From Methanobrevibacter sp. (GTDB lineage Archaea; Methanobacteriota; Methanobacteria; Methanobacteriales; Methanobacteriaceae), in assembly GCF_017406825.1 (NCBI RefSeq), contig NZ_JAFQXT010000017.1, positions 1 through 64,000 of the forward strand: a stretch of 64,000 bases of DNA, given 5' to 3'. Position 1 is the first letter of the stretch; every line of letters starts with the position of its first letter. This document shows positions 44,476 to 54,569 of this stretch, piece after piece. Below the pieces are notes generated by a model that saw only the letters and a program-made list of their open reading frames with translations, made no database searches and was not told the origin of the DNA. A program made the translations under genes and the position numbers.

Positions 44476-45270
44476 ATGATAAAAGTTTCTTCAATTAAAC
44501 AACATATGTACTGCCCACTGAAATTATATCACCAGATACATTTAGATTCAAAAGAAAACAAGGATTACCAGCTGGCAATTGAGATTAAAAAGCTTAAAAT
44601 CGATGTTCAGGACTTGATTCAGAAAAATATGCGTAAAGTAAAAAAGGAAATGACAATTTCAGAAATCGAATGTATGCTGTCAGAAAACATTGACCAGTAC
44701 ATCAAAGGCACTGTCCAATCGATTAAAACAATGAATTTGGGACTTGAATCATCACAGATTAATGAAATAATTGAAAATGCATATTTCAGCATTAAAATGA
44801 CCTCCTTAAAAACAAAACAGGCAATGACAATTCTTGATAAAAATGCTTTTGAAGTGATTGACATGTTCTTTCCAAATTCAATGTACTCCTATTTGATAAA
44901 AGATAAAGGGTTGGATATAATCGGAATCTGCGATAAGATTGAAATAAATGACGGAAGATATTACCCTATACTTCTTAAGAGCGGGACTCCACCTCTTAAA
45001 GGGGTTTGGGATCAGGATGCCATTGAACTGGCAGCATATGCCCTGTTAATTGAAGAGGAATTTGCAACCGACGTATACGTTGGTTTTGTGGATTATGAAA
45101 AAATAGGCGACAGGCGTCCGGTAGTAATGGATGTTGATTTGAGAAAGTCTTATTTCAATATAATTCGCGAAGTTAAGGAGATAATTGAAAATAAAAAGAA
45201 GCCTGATGTTAAAAAAAGCCCTAAAAAATGTGAAAAATGCGAATATAAAGATATTTGCTTAAAAAATTAA
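44476..45270 (+). CDS. Cas4-like PD-(D/E)XK protein with altered active site
   Basis: 264 aa. An N-terminal Cys13 (HMYCPLK) and a C-terminal Cys trio (CEKCEYKDIC) form the [4Fe-4S] ligand set of Cas4/AddB-type nucleases. The core has the metal Asp in GICDKIEI. But the usual P-V-E-Y-K-x-G reads P-I-L-L-K-S-G, so the E of E-x-K is Leu, and the following Q-x-x-x-Y reads E-L-A-A-Y. The nuclease may be inactive. There is no CRISPR array or other cas gene here. A dyad ATTAGT/ACTAAT (44431-44450) lies upstream. Confidence 0.78.
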   Translation: MIKVSSIKQHMYCPLKLYHQIHLDSKENKDYQLAIEIKKLKIDVQDLIQKNMRKVKKEMTISEIECMLSENIDQYIKGTVQSIKTMNLGLESSQINEIIENAYFSIKMTSLKTKQAMTILDKNAFEVIDMFFPNSMYSYLIKDKGLDIIGICDKIEINDGRYYPILLKSGTPPLKGVWDQDAIELAAYALLIEEEFATDVYVGFVDYEKIGDRRPVVMDVDLRKSYFNIIREVKEIIENKKKPDVKKSPKKCEKCEYKDICLKN

Positions 45271-45276
45271 ATAGTA

Positions 45277-45299
45277 AGGGAGTTAATTAATAACTCCCT
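45277..45299 (-). terminator. Hairpin terminator at the end of the Ehb operon
   Basis: AGGGAGTTA (45277-45285), loop ATTAA, TAACTCCCT (45291-45299). On the minus strand it is followed by TATTTAATTTTTT, so it terminates the ehb operon, and it also lies just after the Cas4-like gene. Confidence 0.75.
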
Positions 45300-45323
45300 A
45301 TCCTATACGTCCATAAACATGAA

Positions 45324-45983
45324 TCAATATTTAATATTGTCGCCTAAACGTTTAATATCAAAAACGGCCGTGTCTGCAATTGACATCACTGCAAGAACTC
45401 CTGCCTGAATAGGATCTGTAATTATCAAGTCGGCGTATTCGGTTACGCTTCCCGGCATATTCAGACAAATAACAACCAGGTTGCTTTCTTCCTTAACCTT
45501 TTTAACGGCTTTTGTGATTTCTCCACCCATAAGAGAACCTGCAAGAACCAAAGCACTCACACGAGGAAGTCTTGATATTGCTTCAATAGCTTCGGCTAAA
45601 GATTTTTCTCCAACTAATGGAATTGTATCTATGCTGATACGTTCCCCTCGTATATTATGCCTGTCTGCTTCGGTAATCGCACCCATAGCCACTTGGGATA
45701 CCTGTGCCCCGCCACCGACAATGATTATACGCTTTCCGTAAATGTCAAGTTGTGAACCATGCAATTCCACTGATTTTACTGCTTCAATTGAATTCAAATC
45801 TGAAACCAACTCATCAATATCTTCAACATGTTCCAATTCCAGGTTAATGGAACCCATGTTATTTTTCTCAACGAAAAGATTGACATAACTGATATTGGCA
45901 CCATGAGCAGTGATGACATCGGTAATGTCATCCAAAACTCCCATTTTCTCGTCAGATTTGATTGTTAAGGTATAATCAGTCAT
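45324..45983 (-). CDS. ehbQ: ACT-domain protein at the end of the Ehb operon (candidate EhbQ)
   Basis: 219 aa. N-terminal ACT domain (about 1-75, [20 protein letters not shown]) followed by a Rossmann-like part ([18 protein letters not shown], about 87; later [11 protein letters not shown]). It is soluble and may sense an amino acid or other ligand. It starts one base after the ehbP stop, so it is the last gene of the operon, in the place of EhbQ of Methanothermobacter. The assignment rests on that position. Function in the hydrogenase is unknown. Confidence 0.75.
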   Translation of the reverse strand: MTDYTLTIKSDEKMGVLDDITDVITAHGANISYVNLFVEKNNMGSINLELEHVEDIDELVSDLNSIEAVKSVELHGSQLDIYGKRIIIVGGGAQVSQVAMGAITEADRHNIRGERISIDTIPLVGEKSLAEAIEAISRLPRVSALVLAGSLMGGEITKAVKKVKEESNLVVICLNMPGSVTEYADLIITDPIQAGVLAVMSIADTAVFDIKRLGDNIKY

Positions 45984-45984
45984 T

Positions 45985-46239
45985 TTATGGCCTTACTTTG
46001 TCTAGTTCAGCATGCGCTCTTTTCCACATGCTTAAATAATTATCGTCCTTTGTAACGGGAATCACTTCAAGACCCAATTCCTTATGTTCTTGAATCCATT
46101 CCTCATGAAATACAGGTATTTCTATTTTAATTGGTTCAGAGGTTTTATTTACAACAATCAGATTCCTGTAAGGAAAATCCCATTCGACAATATATCCTCC
46201 AAGACTTACCATATGATATGGCCTCATAACAAATTTCAT
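45985..46239 (-). CDS. ehbP: Energy-converting hydrogenase B subunit P
   Basis: 84 aa, soluble, starting [26 protein letters not shown]. The size and place (after the NuoH-like subunit, before the ACT protein) match EhbP. It has no Cys and no membrane segment, so it is probably a structural or assembly subunit on the cytoplasmic side. Confidence 0.82.
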   Translation of the reverse strand: MKFVMRPYHMVSLGGYIVEWDFPYRNLIVVNKTSEPIKIEIPVFHEEWIQEHKELGLEVIPVTKDDNYLSMWKRAHAELDKVRP

Positions 46240-46251
46240 AAATAATTCCTC

Positions 46252-47250
46252 CTATAATAATCCTATTACAACAGCCAATATTCCTAGCAATGTGGCTCCT
46301 AAAATAGATGGTAATAACTGTCTATTTGTAAATACAGGAGCAAATGCTGAAAATATTCCCATTAAGACTACGAATATTAACGCTACAATAATATTTAGTA
46401 CAATTCCCCATGATAAAATTGTTGGTGGAACTCCAATGAACAATACTGAAAAGACCGCACCAAGAACAAACATGAAGAATCCTCTTGTCAATACGACAAC
46501 TGCCCTATATTTTGCCGCATATTCCATATATGGCCCTTCAATTACATCGGATTTGGCTTTGATAATTGAAAATGGATATTCGTTCAATATAATCATATAA
46601 CCGATGAAAAATACCACTGCTGCAATTCCTCCAGCCACCGTGAATAAGAATGGTCCGTTTAACTGCTGATAAGTTACGATATCCTGAAGAAATACGCTTC
46701 TTGCCGCTGTGATAGGTGCAAATAATGCAAGATACAATGGGAATGATCCGTATGTAATCATTCTGAGTGATCTTCTTGCGCTTATATCCTCCACAAATGA
46801 GCGGTTTGATTTGATGTGAACCGCTCCTTTAATCCTATCAGGGAAAGGCATCCTAACGGACATTACGGATTTTGACAATGCCCCCATCAAGACATAACAG
46901 ATTTCTTCCACTTTTAAAAATCCTACAATAGCCACCAAACTGGAAAGAGCCGGGATTTTATAAGCCTGAGGAGTTAATGCAATCAAGATACATAAAACTA
47001 CAATAAAGCATAGGATTGGCAATGCCTTATACAACTTAGGAACAGGAGATGATATATTTACATTTTCCTTGAACATGAATTTGATTGGAGCCATGATTCC
47101 GGGCGCGATTACTATCGGTCCGATTCTCTGTTGAATCCTTGCATGAATATATTTCCTTTCGATTCCTGGGAGCAATGTTGAAATGACAAAACAAACCAGG
47201 ACTGTAAGAACTACTGCAATAATCGGATTGGTGAGTATATTTTCCAACAT
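46252..47250 (-). CDS. ehbO: Energy-converting hydrogenase B subunit O (NuoH-like membrane protein)
   Basis: 332 aa with about eight membrane segments. It resembles NuoH/HycD/EchB: ERKYIHARIQQRIGP in the first loop and KSDVIEGPYMEYAAKYR in a later loop, the regions that meet the quinone or hydrogenase module in complex I relatives. It anchors the soluble hydrogenase arm (EhbM/N) and is part of the ion-coupling path. Four bases separate it from ehbN. Confidence 0.9.
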   Translation of the reverse strand: MLENILTNPIIAVVLTVLVCFVISTLLPGIERKYIHARIQQRIGPIVIAPGIMAPIKFMFKENVNISSPVPKLYKALPILCFIVVLCILIALTPQAYKIPALSSLVAIVGFLKVEEICYVLMGALSKSVMSVRMPFPDRIKGAVHIKSNRSFVEDISARRSLRMITYGSFPLYLALFAPITAARSVFLQDIVTYQQLNGPFLFTVAGGIAAVVFFIGYMIILNEYPFSIIKAKSDVIEGPYMEYAAKYRAVVVLTRGFFMFVLGAVFSVLFIGVPPTILSWGIVLNIIVALIFVVLMGIFSAFAPVFTNRQLLPSILGATLLGILAVVIGLL

Positions 47251-47254
47251 TTCT

Positions 47255-48382
47255 CTATCTCCTAATTATTTCAATTGCCCTATCGGTACATGTGAAGCAT
47301 GGGTCACATTGTACGATGCATAATTGCGCATCTGTAATCTGGTCTCCGATGCATGCGTATTGCATTGCACCAATATTCGCCATTGATGGAGTCCTGATGA
47401 TACAGTGCCTTACTCTTCCACTTTCCAAGGCATATGAATGATATAGGGTTCCCCTTGGAACTTCAATGTAACTTTCATTAATGTCAGTGTCAAACATTTC
47501 CCAGTCGCGATTTACAATTTTGCCTTCAGGAATGTTGGCAATAGCTTGTCTTATGATTTTTATTGCTTCGAATGATTCCAATGCCCTCATGACAAGATTT
47601 GATTTGACATCTCCGTCAGGCTGGGTTATTACATTGAAGTCAAAATCGTCGTATTCAAACATTGTGGTTCTCAAATCCCTTGCAACGCCTGTTGCCCTTA
47701 GGGTAGGTCCGGTAACGGCAAGTTCAATAGCCTGCTTTTGAGGCAAGACTCCGATTCCGGTTATCCTTGACATTACTATGGAATCTGCTAAAAACCTTTC
47801 GACAAAACCTGTTAGTCCTTCCTCTATTTTGTCCATGTCGTTTTTAAGTCTTAAGAGTTTAGCTTCATTCAAATCACATCTTGGCCTTACTCCTCCTAGG
47901 ACTGAACAACCGTATTGCACACGGTTTCCTCCAATCATCGCAAGCAGTTCCATGACAATCTCCCTCAGGTAGAAAACCCTCATTGAAAATGTTTCATGAG
48001 ACAATACTTCACAACCATGCGCCAAATACAAGAAATGTGAATGCAAACGTTCGAGTTCGCTCATAATTACGCGAATATATAAAGCCCTCTCAGGAATTTC
48101 AATACCTAATCCTAATTCAGCTGTTCTGCATGAGTTCCATATATGTGCATTTGAACAGATTCCACAGATTTTCTCGGTAAGGGCATTTGCCTTTTCAACC
48201 GGAAGGCCTTCCATGATCCTTTCAATACCCCTATGATTAACACCAATAGTGATTTCGGCTTCCTGAACAATCTCATCCTCTACAAAAAACCTTACCCTAT
48301 ATGGCTCCAATGCAGCAGGGTGAACCGTACCCATTGGAATTTCAGTTTCGATAATATTGCTTCTTGGTACTTTCTTATCCAT
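47255..48382 (-). CDS. ehbN: Energy-converting hydrogenase B large (catalytic) subunit
   Basis: About 375 aa. NiFe ligands: CGICSNAH (Cys73, Cys76, His80 from this start) and DPCFTC near the C-terminus (Cys362 and Cys365). The protein ends [10 protein letters not shown], shorter than maturation-protease-processed hydrogenases, as is usual for Ech-type enzymes. I chose the ATG at 48382 (MDKKVPRS) because GAGGGG lies just before it. An ATG at 48403 is in frame but overlaps ehbM. Confidence 0.92.
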   Translation of the reverse strand: MDKKVPRSNIIETEIPMGTVHPAALEPYRVRFFVEDEIVQEAEITIGVNHRGIERIMEGLPVEKANALTEKICGICSNAHIWNSCRTAELGLGIEIPERALYIRVIMSELERLHSHFLYLAHGCEVLSHETFSMRVFYLREIVMELLAMIGGNRVQYGCSVLGGVRPRCDLNEAKLLRLKNDMDKIEEGLTGFVERFLADSIVMSRITGIGVLPQKQAIELAVTGPTLRATGVARDLRTTMFEYDDFDFNVITQPDGDVKSNLVMRALESFEAIKIIRQAIANIPEGKIVNRDWEMFDTDINESYIEVPRGTLYHSYALESGRVRHCIIRTPSMANIGAMQYACIGDQITDAQLCIVQCDPCFTCTDRAIEIIRR

Positions 48383-48392
48383 CAAATCCCCT

Positions 48393-48839
48393 CTAATCCG
48401 CATCTAATAATGTAGGTAAAAGTGATACAACTCCAGCCAAAACATCCTGAGGCCTTACAGCACAACCCGGCACCTTAGCATTTACAGGTATGATATTTTC
48501 AACTGGCCCTTCAATTTCCTCTGAAGGAATGTCACCATAACAATTCTTATAAACACCACCCATCAGCGCACAACTTCCAGCAGCCACAACCAGTTTTGGA
48601 TTAGGAATGGCTTCATAAATTGCCTCCAATGGTTTTCTATTCAAATGTGTGACAGGACCTGTGACAACCAACACATCGGCTTCACGAGGATTCCATGTTA
48701 AAAACACATTATATTGCTCAGCATCAAATCTAGGTGATAGAATTGAGTTTACAATTTCAATGTCGCAGCCGTTGCATCCGCCGGTGTAAACCAGCATGAC
48801 ATGTATCGCTCTTGCTCTTGAAAATGATTTAAGTCCCAT
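48393..48839 (-). CDS. ehbM: Energy-converting hydrogenase B small subunit
   Basis: 148 aa. Four Cys for the proximal [4Fe-4S] cluster: [10 protein letters not shown] (about 18-21), GSCALMGG and PGCAVRP. It passes electrons between the NiFe site in EhbN and the ferredoxin subunits EhbL and EhbK. Its ATG directly abuts the ehbL stop and its stop precedes the ehbN ribosome-binding site. Confidence 0.92.
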   Translation of the reverse strand: MGLKSFSRARAIHVMLVYTGGCNGCDIEIVNSILSPRFDAEQYNVFLTWNPREADVLVVTGPVTHLNRKPLEAIYEAIPNPKLVVAAGSCALMGGVYKNCYGDIPSEEIEGPVENIIPVNAKVPGCAVRPQDVLAGVVSLLPTLLDAD

Positions 48840-49331
48840 CTAATCACCCTCCTCTCTGTTCTTCAATACCGTATTGTCTGAAAGGTATTGTGCTATGAAC
48901 TTAAGTTTGTCATCAGAAATTTTAAACGGCTGACTCATGGTTTGCCCAATGTCAACTTCCTGGTCTCCAACATTACTTGGATGTATGGTTCCTTTTTGAC
49001 CATAAAGTGAATATACTGGGCAGAAATCATGGCAATAATAACATACAACACATTTTTCAAGATTAATTTCAGGTACTTCGGTTTTAATCCATCCGTCAGT
49101 TATCTTAACTGGCTTTGCCAATTCTTTCATCTCAACTGCGCCGGTCGGACAGACATTAGCACAGCCCGCACATCCAATACAGGCCTTCTCATCAACTCTG
49201 TCATCAACCTCCACTGACAGCGTTGCAATCTGATTTCTCATTTCCATATCAGTAACCCTATCAGCTGCAAAAAAGATTCTTTTAAAGTTAGTAAATGCTC
49301 CTTCAAGAGCTATTCTCAGTATACTGCTCAT
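48840..49331 (-). CDS. ehbL: Energy-converting hydrogenase B ferredoxin subunit L
   Basis: 163 aa with two [4Fe-4S] motifs: CIGCAGCANVCP and CVVCYYCHDFCP. Resembles NuoI/EchF-type subunits, which carry electrons to the small subunit. The remaining regions are short helices. Its stop abuts ehbM and its start abuts ehbK. Confidence 0.92.
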   Translation of the reverse strand: MSSILRIALEGAFTNFKRIFFAADRVTDMEMRNQIATLSVEVDDRVDEKACIGCAGCANVCPTGAVEMKELAKPVKITDGWIKTEVPEINLEKCVVCYYCHDFCPVYSLYGQKGTIHPSNVGDQEVDIGQTMSQPFKISDDKLKFIAQYLSDNTVLKNREEGD

Positions 49332-50741
49332 TTAAATACCCTCTATTGAATCTTTAAAATTTCTTTCGAATAAAAATGCCCTTGCAGGACATGCATTCTT
49401 ACATGCGCCGCAATAAGTACAATTCTCTTCATTAACCACGTAATTACCGTCAACTTTTTCAATTGCATCATATGAGCAAATTCCATAACAGACTCCACAA
49501 TGCATACATAACTTTTGCTCAATGAAATTGAATCCGTCTTTGATTTCATTTTTATACATTGTTGATTTAGGAATTGCGTCAACAGGACAATGAACTGCAC
49601 AATTTTCACATAATATGCATTTGTCCATATTTACAGAAATGTTTCCCCGGTATAATGTGATTGCATCCTCCTGACACATTTCAACACAGATTCCGCAGGA
49701 AATACAATCCTCTGTGACCTTGCCGTCCCAGGTATGAGTCATTACCTGACGGGCCCCTGCCTCATCACAGACCTGGACACATTTTCCGCAGCTCACACAG
49801 AAACCTGTCAATGCAGGGAACTCCTCTTCACTATATTCATCATAGATAAACATTTCATCGTCTTCACGCAATGTGTGAATAGGACAATGGCCAATAGCCA
49901 AATCATGAGTGATATTTTCAGTGTCTATTGTTGGGTCATATCTCAATTTGTCGCCGTCACGCTTAAGAGATTCGTTTTCACATAAATCTGCACATAATCC
50001 GCAATTCAGACAGGATACAATCTTTCCGGTCGCATCCTGATTTAGCTTATTAATAACTATTCTGAAATCATCAACTGAAATCGCATTGTGCGGACATGCT
50101 TTCATACAGTTAAGACAAAGTGTGCATGAGGAAGTGTTTACCATTTGATGCTTGTTCATTGATTCGTTTGGACAAACATCAGCACATAATCTGCATTCCC
50201 TACAGATTCCTTCATCCCTGTCGACTTTAACATGAATTGCTCCCATCGGACAGTACTCTTCACACCTTCCGCATAAAATACATTTTTCAGTGTCAGTTCC
50301 GAAGTAGGTTCTTGAAACCACCTTGACTTCGCTTTCGGTTTTATGAGGAACATCATCCAATGGAGGATTTAAAATGTTGAATGACTTGATCAATTGAATC
50401 TGTTTTTCCTTTTCAAATTCAAATCCGTCAACACGATATTCAGGATATTGCTCTGCACATACGCCGCAGCGTGAACAAATACCATATACTATGCCGTCGT
50501 CGATAGTAATGTTATTTGTAGGACAGTTGTACATGCACATTCCACAGCCATTACATTTGGCTCTGTCCACAACATATCCTCCGTAGCTATTTTTAAATAT
50601 TGCATGGTTCGGACAGTTCTGATAACAGATTCCGCAAGTCAGACAGCTGAATGGAACGCCATTGATTAACCTAATAGATTTTGTAGGACATGTTTTAATA
50701 CATTCTTCGCTTTTTTCATATGCATTAGTTGATAAAAACAT
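49332..50741 (-). CDS. ehbK: Energy-converting hydrogenase B polyferredoxin subunit K
   Basis: 469 aa with twelve CxxCxxC cores and a partial Cys pair at the N-terminus (ECIKTCP). Most are full CxxCxxCxxxCP [4Fe-4S] motifs. Exceptions are CSRCGVCAEQYP, where the fourth Cys is Tyr, and CLNCGLCADLCE, CVSCGKCVQVCD, CISCGICVEMCQ and CMHCGVCYGICS, which lack the final Pro. It provides an electron wire from Ehb to oxidoreductases that use ferredoxin in CO2 assimilation. Confidence 0.93.
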   Translation of the reverse strand: MFLSTNAYEKSEECIKTCPTKSIRLINGVPFSCLTCGICYQNCPNHAIFKNSYGGYVVDRAKCNGCGMCMYNCPTNNITIDDGIVYGICSRCGVCAEQYPEYRVDGFEFEKEKQIQLIKSFNILNPPLDDVPHKTESEVKVVSRTYFGTDTEKCILCGRCEEYCPMGAIHVKVDRDEGICRECRLCADVCPNESMNKHQMVNTSSCTLCLNCMKACPHNAISVDDFRIVINKLNQDATGKIVSCLNCGLCADLCENESLKRDGDKLRYDPTIDTENITHDLAIGHCPIHTLREDDEMFIYDEYSEEEFPALTGFCVSCGKCVQVCDEAGARQVMTHTWDGKVTEDCISCGICVEMCQEDAITLYRGNISVNMDKCILCENCAVHCPVDAIPKSTMYKNEIKDGFNFIEQKLCMHCGVCYGICSYDAIEKVDGNYVVNEENCTYCGACKNACPARAFLFERNFKDSIEGI

Positions 50742-50753
50742 TTTAAAAACTCC

Positions 50754-51002
50754 TTATTTACTCCTTGCAAATATTAGTTTGCCTACAAAAATTCCTATTA
50801 AAGCAGATAAAAATGCAGTGGACGCCGGCAGATCAGTGTAAAACGGATAATTGCCGGATTGCCATGCTACAATTATTCCTGCAATAAGTATTATTATAAA
50901 TGCGCCGAGAGTGAAATGAGTATCATTGACGTCGAGCCTGATTCGTGACCCGATAACTAACCCCAATATCAATCCGAATATTATTGGTCCGAAAGATATC
51001 AT
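50754..51002 (-). CDS. ehbJ: Energy-converting hydrogenase B subunit J (small membrane protein)
   Basis: 82 aa with three hydrophobic segments. Resembles no characterised enzyme. The order in the operon and size fit EhbJ. It overlaps ehbI by 4 bp. Confidence 0.8.
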   Translation of the reverse strand: MISFGPIIFGLILGLVIGSRIRLDVNDTHFTLGAFIIILIAGIIVAWQSGNYPFYTDLPASTAFLSALIGIFVGKLIFARSK

Positions 51003-51478
51003 TGTTCACCCTCCTCTACAAATTTTTTAAAACCTGCAAATGCAATGACGATTGAAGACAATCCTACAAACACTTTCAATCCCACAAATATGTTGAGATA
51101 TGGAATTATACCGGCATTTGTAACATCCGGATAATGCAGGACGCTTTGGATTGCCTGAGGAACGACATTAAGCAAGTCTGTTCCTACGTTGTATAGGAAG
51201 AATCCTCCTACAAAAAGACCTATCAATCCGAATACTATGAATCCCAATGCACCGACAGATTCTAAAACTTCAATATATAAATGTGACAATTCTAATGGGG
51301 AATTACCTACTCCATAAACGAGAACAGACAATATAATTCCGCTTGCAATCATTGCACCGCCCTGGAAACCTCCACCAGGAGTGATGTGGCCTCCAAGAAT
51401 GGTCATTATACCTAAACAAAACAATATAATTGAAATCGGTAAAGATATAAGTTTTAAAATCATACTATTCTGACTCAT
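50999..51478 (-). CDS. ehbI: Energy-converting hydrogenase B subunit I (MnhB-like)
   Basis: 159 aa, four membrane segments. The motif GGHITPGGGFQGGAMIASGI (about 29-48) is the MnhB/MrpB antiporter subunit signature. Part of the Mrp-like sodium or proton-translocating arm. It overlaps ehbH by 4 bp. Confidence 0.86.
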   Translation of the reverse strand: MSQNSMILKLISLPISIILFCLGIMTILGGHITPGGGFQGGAMIASGIILSVLVYGVGNSPLELSHLYIEVLESVGALGFIVFGLIGLFVGGFFLYNVGTDLLNVVPQAIQSVLHYPDVTNAGIIPYLNIFVGLKVFVGLSSIVIAFAGFKKFVEEGEQ

Positions 51479-51762
51479 TTTTTAGCCCCCAATAATCCTC
51501 TGCCGAATATCAGCAAGACCACTAATCCGGCAGTTAACAATATGATTGATTCGCCTAATGTATCATATGCTCTAAAGTCAAATATGACAACAGTTACCAT
51601 GTTTGGAGCAATCTGAGTTCCTAAAGCATTGTAAATATTGCTTACACCAGGATTTATGATGCTGCTCAGGTTGTAAATCGCATCAAGCAAAGTAACGGAA
51701 AAGACCGCTGTCAAGACTGCTGCAAGTAAATTGCGTATTGTAGTTTTAGACAAGATTACCAC
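51475..51762 (-). CDS. ehbH: Energy-converting hydrogenase B subunit H (MbhE/MnhB-like)
   Basis: 95 aa with two membrane segments and VTVVIFDFRAYDTLGE, typical of the small MbhE-type piece of Mrp-like modules. It overlaps ehbG by 17 bp and ehbI by 4 bp. Confidence 0.82.
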   Translation of the reverse strand: MVILSKTTIRNLLAAVLTAVFSVTLLDAIYNLSSIINPGVSNIYNALGTQIAPNMVTVVIFDFRAYDTLGESIILLTAGLVVLLIFGRGLLGAKK

Positions 51763-52081
51763 CCCAGTACATGAATGTTACAATAAGAGCCAGAACTAAA
51801 ACCGCATAGAATATCATTTTTTCAAGTGAATCTTCCTGCTCTATTTTGAACTTCGGAATCAGCGGAATATTTGAAATCAGCAGGACAGTCAATATCAATG
51901 TAACCAATCCTGCAAGCAAAACACTTACATGCCTTAGCAATATTGCAGATATGACCAAAGATACAATCAAGAATATCTCGGCCGTAATGCTTCCTGAAAC
52001 ATCGGCATTAGTAACCGGTCCAGGTGAAAACAATTTTTTGAATTGCTTTACAACATCAAAGATTTGGTCATACAGTTTCAT
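51746..52081 (-). CDS. ehbG: Energy-converting hydrogenase B subunit G (small membrane protein)
   Basis: 111 aa, N-terminal cytoplasmic stretch (about 1-32), then three hydrophobic segments. I recognise it only by its position between ehbF and ehbH. It overlaps ehbF by 4 bp. Confidence 0.8.
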   Translation of the reverse strand: MKLYDQIFDVVKQFKKLFSPGPVTNADVSGSITAEIFLIVSLVISAILLRHVSVLLAGLVTLILTVLLISNIPLIPKFKIEQEDSLEKMIFYAVLVLALIVTFMYWGGNLV

Positions 52082-53532
52082 AATATCCCTCCTACAAAGT
52101 TAGAAATTCCACTTGTAACCACATCTGGGAAAATACCTAAAAGTATGATAATAATCAGCAGTACTCCCATTGCGAAAACCATAGTTCTTGGAACCTCTTT
52201 TCCTTCAAGGTCTAAGTCATTTGGTTTTGGTTTTAAAAACATGGTATAATATGTCTTTACAAATACCACAAATGTTGCTATACTTACCATAATGGCCAAA
52301 ATAGATATTTCAGGGAATCCGCAACTTAAAGATGCCTGAACAAGCATTAGTTTAGATTGGAAACCGCTTAATGGAGGAACTCCTGCCATTGCAAGACCAC
52401 CAATTAAAAGCATTATGGCCACTTTCGGATGGTATGCAAGAATTCCACCTAATTTTCTTGTATCTACTTCATTTGTTGCATGAACAACAGCACCAAAACC
52501 TATGAATAATAATGCAGTGATTATGATTTCATTTAATGCCTGGAAGAGTCCAGCTGTAATTGCAAAGTTTGTTCCAAGCCCGATTCCTAAACCAATGAAA
52601 CCTAATTCACCTACTGCTAAAAATCCAATCATTCTTCTGAAGTCTGTTTGGGTTAACGCAAGAGAGACCCCCAATATCATAGCTAAGATAGAGAAGAAGA
52701 CTACAAGAACTTCAAAGATTGGAAGTGAAGAGTAAATTCTAAACATTATTAATACGATTGAAATCATTGAAACAACTGTAAATGATTGCAGGAGCGCTGC
52801 TCCGTGAGGTTCTGCTTTTGAATAGATTCCAGATTTTATAGTATGGAACGGTGGTAAACCTGACGCGTATAACCAACCAAAGAATATCAATGCGAGTGAT
52901 AATAAAAATACTGGAGATGTAGCATCAATTAAACCTGTGTGAACAGCTAGTGCAATATCTGTTACATTTACACTACCAGTTAATGCCAATAAGAATCCAA
53001 TTCCCAAAAGCATTATCGGAGACCCGATGGATCCTAAAATCATATATTTCAAAGCCATTTCATAACTGTAATCAATTGAAGAGGCCGCAACGATACCTAC
53101 CTGTGCCAAAGCGAGTATTTCAAAGAATACGAACATGTGGAATATGTCGTCGGTTAAAATCATCGCTGTTACAGCAGCAGTACCCAGGAACAGAAGGAAC
53201 AGGTACGGTCCTGAAACTTTCTTATACTTGGTCAGGTAGATGAATACAACCAGGAATGTTAAAAGACCTACAGCGCCAATGATAATCTGTTGCAGGAATG
53301 TGAATGAATATGTAATTGCCGGGTGATACATCACACCTGTGACGTTGTCCAGCATCGGCTGATAACCTCCGAAGTAATGAAGACCGTAATTGGACAATAG
53401 AGGAATCAGCGGTAAACATATTGCTACAACAAATGCGAAAATCTTAGTTACCTTGTTGAACTTTGAAAATGCGCTTATCAATAATGCCGCCATAAGAGGA
53501 ACGATTACCATAAGGGGGATTAATTCATTCAT
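52078..53532 (-). CDS. ehbF: Energy-converting hydrogenase B subunit F (NuoN/MnhD-like antiporter subunit)
   Basis: 484 aa, about 14 membrane segments. It is the proton- or sodium-translocating antiporter-like subunit, with a membrane Glu/Lys path ([40 protein letters not shown]). Homologous to NuoL/M/N and MnhD. It overlaps ehbE by 8 bp and ehbG by 4 bp. Confidence 0.92.
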   Translation of the reverse strand: MNELIPLMVIVPLMAALLISAFSKFNKVTKIFAFVVAICLPLIPLLSNYGLHYFGGYQPMLDNVTGVMYHPAITYSFTFLQQIIIGAVGLLTFLVVFIYLTKYKKVSGPYLFLLFLGTAAVTAMILTDDIFHMFVFFEILALAQVGIVAASSIDYSYEMALKYMILGSIGSPIMLLGIGFLLALTGSVNVTDIALAVHTGLIDATSPVFLLSLALIFFGWLYASGLPPFHTIKSGIYSKAEPHGAALLQSFTVVSMISIVLIMFRIYSSLPIFEVLVVFFSILAMILGVSLALTQTDFRRMIGFLAVGELGFIGLGIGLGTNFAITAGLFQALNEIIITALLFIGFGAVVHATNEVDTRKLGGILAYHPKVAIMLLIGGLAMAGVPPLSGFQSKLMLVQASLSCGFPEISILAIMVSIATFVVFVKTYYTMFLKPKPNDLDLEGKEVPRTMVFAMGVLLIIIILLGIFPDVVTSGISNFVGGIL

Positions 53533-53911
53533 TGTATTCCTCCTGTTTTGATGTATCGGCCAACATTACTTTAGTGGATAATGTGCCGTATCTTCTGTAT
53601 AAAACCATTACTAAAGCAAGCATTACTGCCAAGGTACTTGCGCCGATTACAATACTGGTAAGCACTAAACCGAAAGGCAAAGGATAAGCCGCGTTTGCCG
53701 CAAACCATGAAGTGTCCATTCCTGGCATCAGGATTGGTACAACTCCTCCGGCCTTATAACCAATAGCAACAATGAACAGGTTAGCCCCTTCTTCAATGAA
53801 ACTAATACCTATAATCTTTTTTATGATATTATCAATGAATATTGCTGAATAAAGCCCAATAATGACCAATGCAGCAGATGTTAACAATATCGCTAGTTGA
53901 ACTTGTGCCAT
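53525..53911 (-). CDS. ehbE: Energy-converting hydrogenase B subunit E (NuoK/MnhC-like)
   Basis: 128 aa with three membrane segments, and conserved glutamate in [12 protein letters not shown] (about 36-46), as in NuoK/MnhC. Part of the ion-translocating arm. The last codons overlap the start of ehbF by 8 bp. Confidence 0.88.
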   Translation of the reverse strand: MAQVQLAILLTSAALVIIGLYSAIFIDNIIKKIIGISFIEEGANLFIVAIGYKAGGVVPILMPGMDTSWFAANAAYPLPFGLVLTSIVIGASTLAVMLALVMVLYRRYGTLSTKVMLADTSKQEEYNE

Positions 53912-54144
53912 TAGCCATCACTCCTCTGGGTTTTCTTAACAGCTAAAGCAATGAATACCGGTACGATTGCAGCGCCAACGATGGCCTGTGTCAGAGCAAC
54001 ATCAGGTGCCAGCAATATCTGGAACAATACTGCAAGAGCGCCGCCGCTGAATCCGGTTAAAATTGCCGCCTTCAGCAAGTCCTTTTGAATAAGAGCAAGA
54101 ATTGCGCTTAATATCACGATGATACACAATACAATTTCCAACAT
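53911..54144 (-). CDS. ehbD: Energy-converting hydrogenase B subunit D (MbhD-like, DUF4040)
   Basis: 77 aa with two to three membrane segments. [17 protein letters not shown] is the hallmark of MbhD/MnhB-N-type subunits. It shares one base with ehbE and lies two bases from ehbC. Confidence 0.88.
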   Translation of the reverse strand: MLEIVLCIIVILSAILALIQKDLLKAAILTGFSGGALAVLFQILLAPDVALTQAIVGAAIVPVFIALAVKKTQRSDG

Positions 54145-54146
54145 TA

Positions 54147-54569
54147 TTACTCACCCTCATCAATTGTTATTGTAGTTACTGAAAATCTGTCATCCGCCTT
54201 AAGTTTCTCTGAGTTTTCACTTTCTAAAGCCTGCATCTTTTCCTTAGGATGGATGAATGGATGATTTTCATCTACTTCTTCTTCAACTGTCAATAAATCG
54301 ACGTTATTTTCTCTATCTTCTTTTTTCCAGTAAGCATTAGCGATTGCGTGTGCTGTGAATGGTGCTAGAATAAAGTAAATTCCAGCCAGGAGATATTGGC
54401 CTAAAGCAATCATAGCGATAATACAAGCAATATCAAATACCCCTACAATGTGGATTCTTCCATAAACCACGTTTCGAGTATTTCCACTTAAGCTTATAAG
54501 TCCTATTGCTGATACGATTATCAGGAAAGCTGATATGATAAGAAGGATTGATTGAACATACTCAATCAT
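54147..54569 (-). CDS. ehbC: Energy-converting hydrogenase B subunit C (MnhG-like)
   Basis: 140 aa. Three N-terminal membrane segments with the MnhG pattern ([28 protein letters not shown]), then an acidic cytoplasmic tail (about 90-140) longer than in bacterial MnhG. It overlaps ehbB by 4 bp. Confidence 0.88.
   Translation of the reverse strand: MIEYVQSILLIISAFLIIVSAIGLISLSGNTRNVVYGRIHIVGVFDIACIIAMIALGQYLLAGIYFILAPFTAHAIANAYWKKEDRENNVDLLTVEEEVDENHPFIHPKEKMQALESENSEKLKADDRFSVTTITIDEGE

Noticed and set aside
44476-45270. A CRISPR-Cas locus suggested by the Cas4-like gene
   Set aside because: No repeat-spacer array and no other cas gene anywhere in the window.
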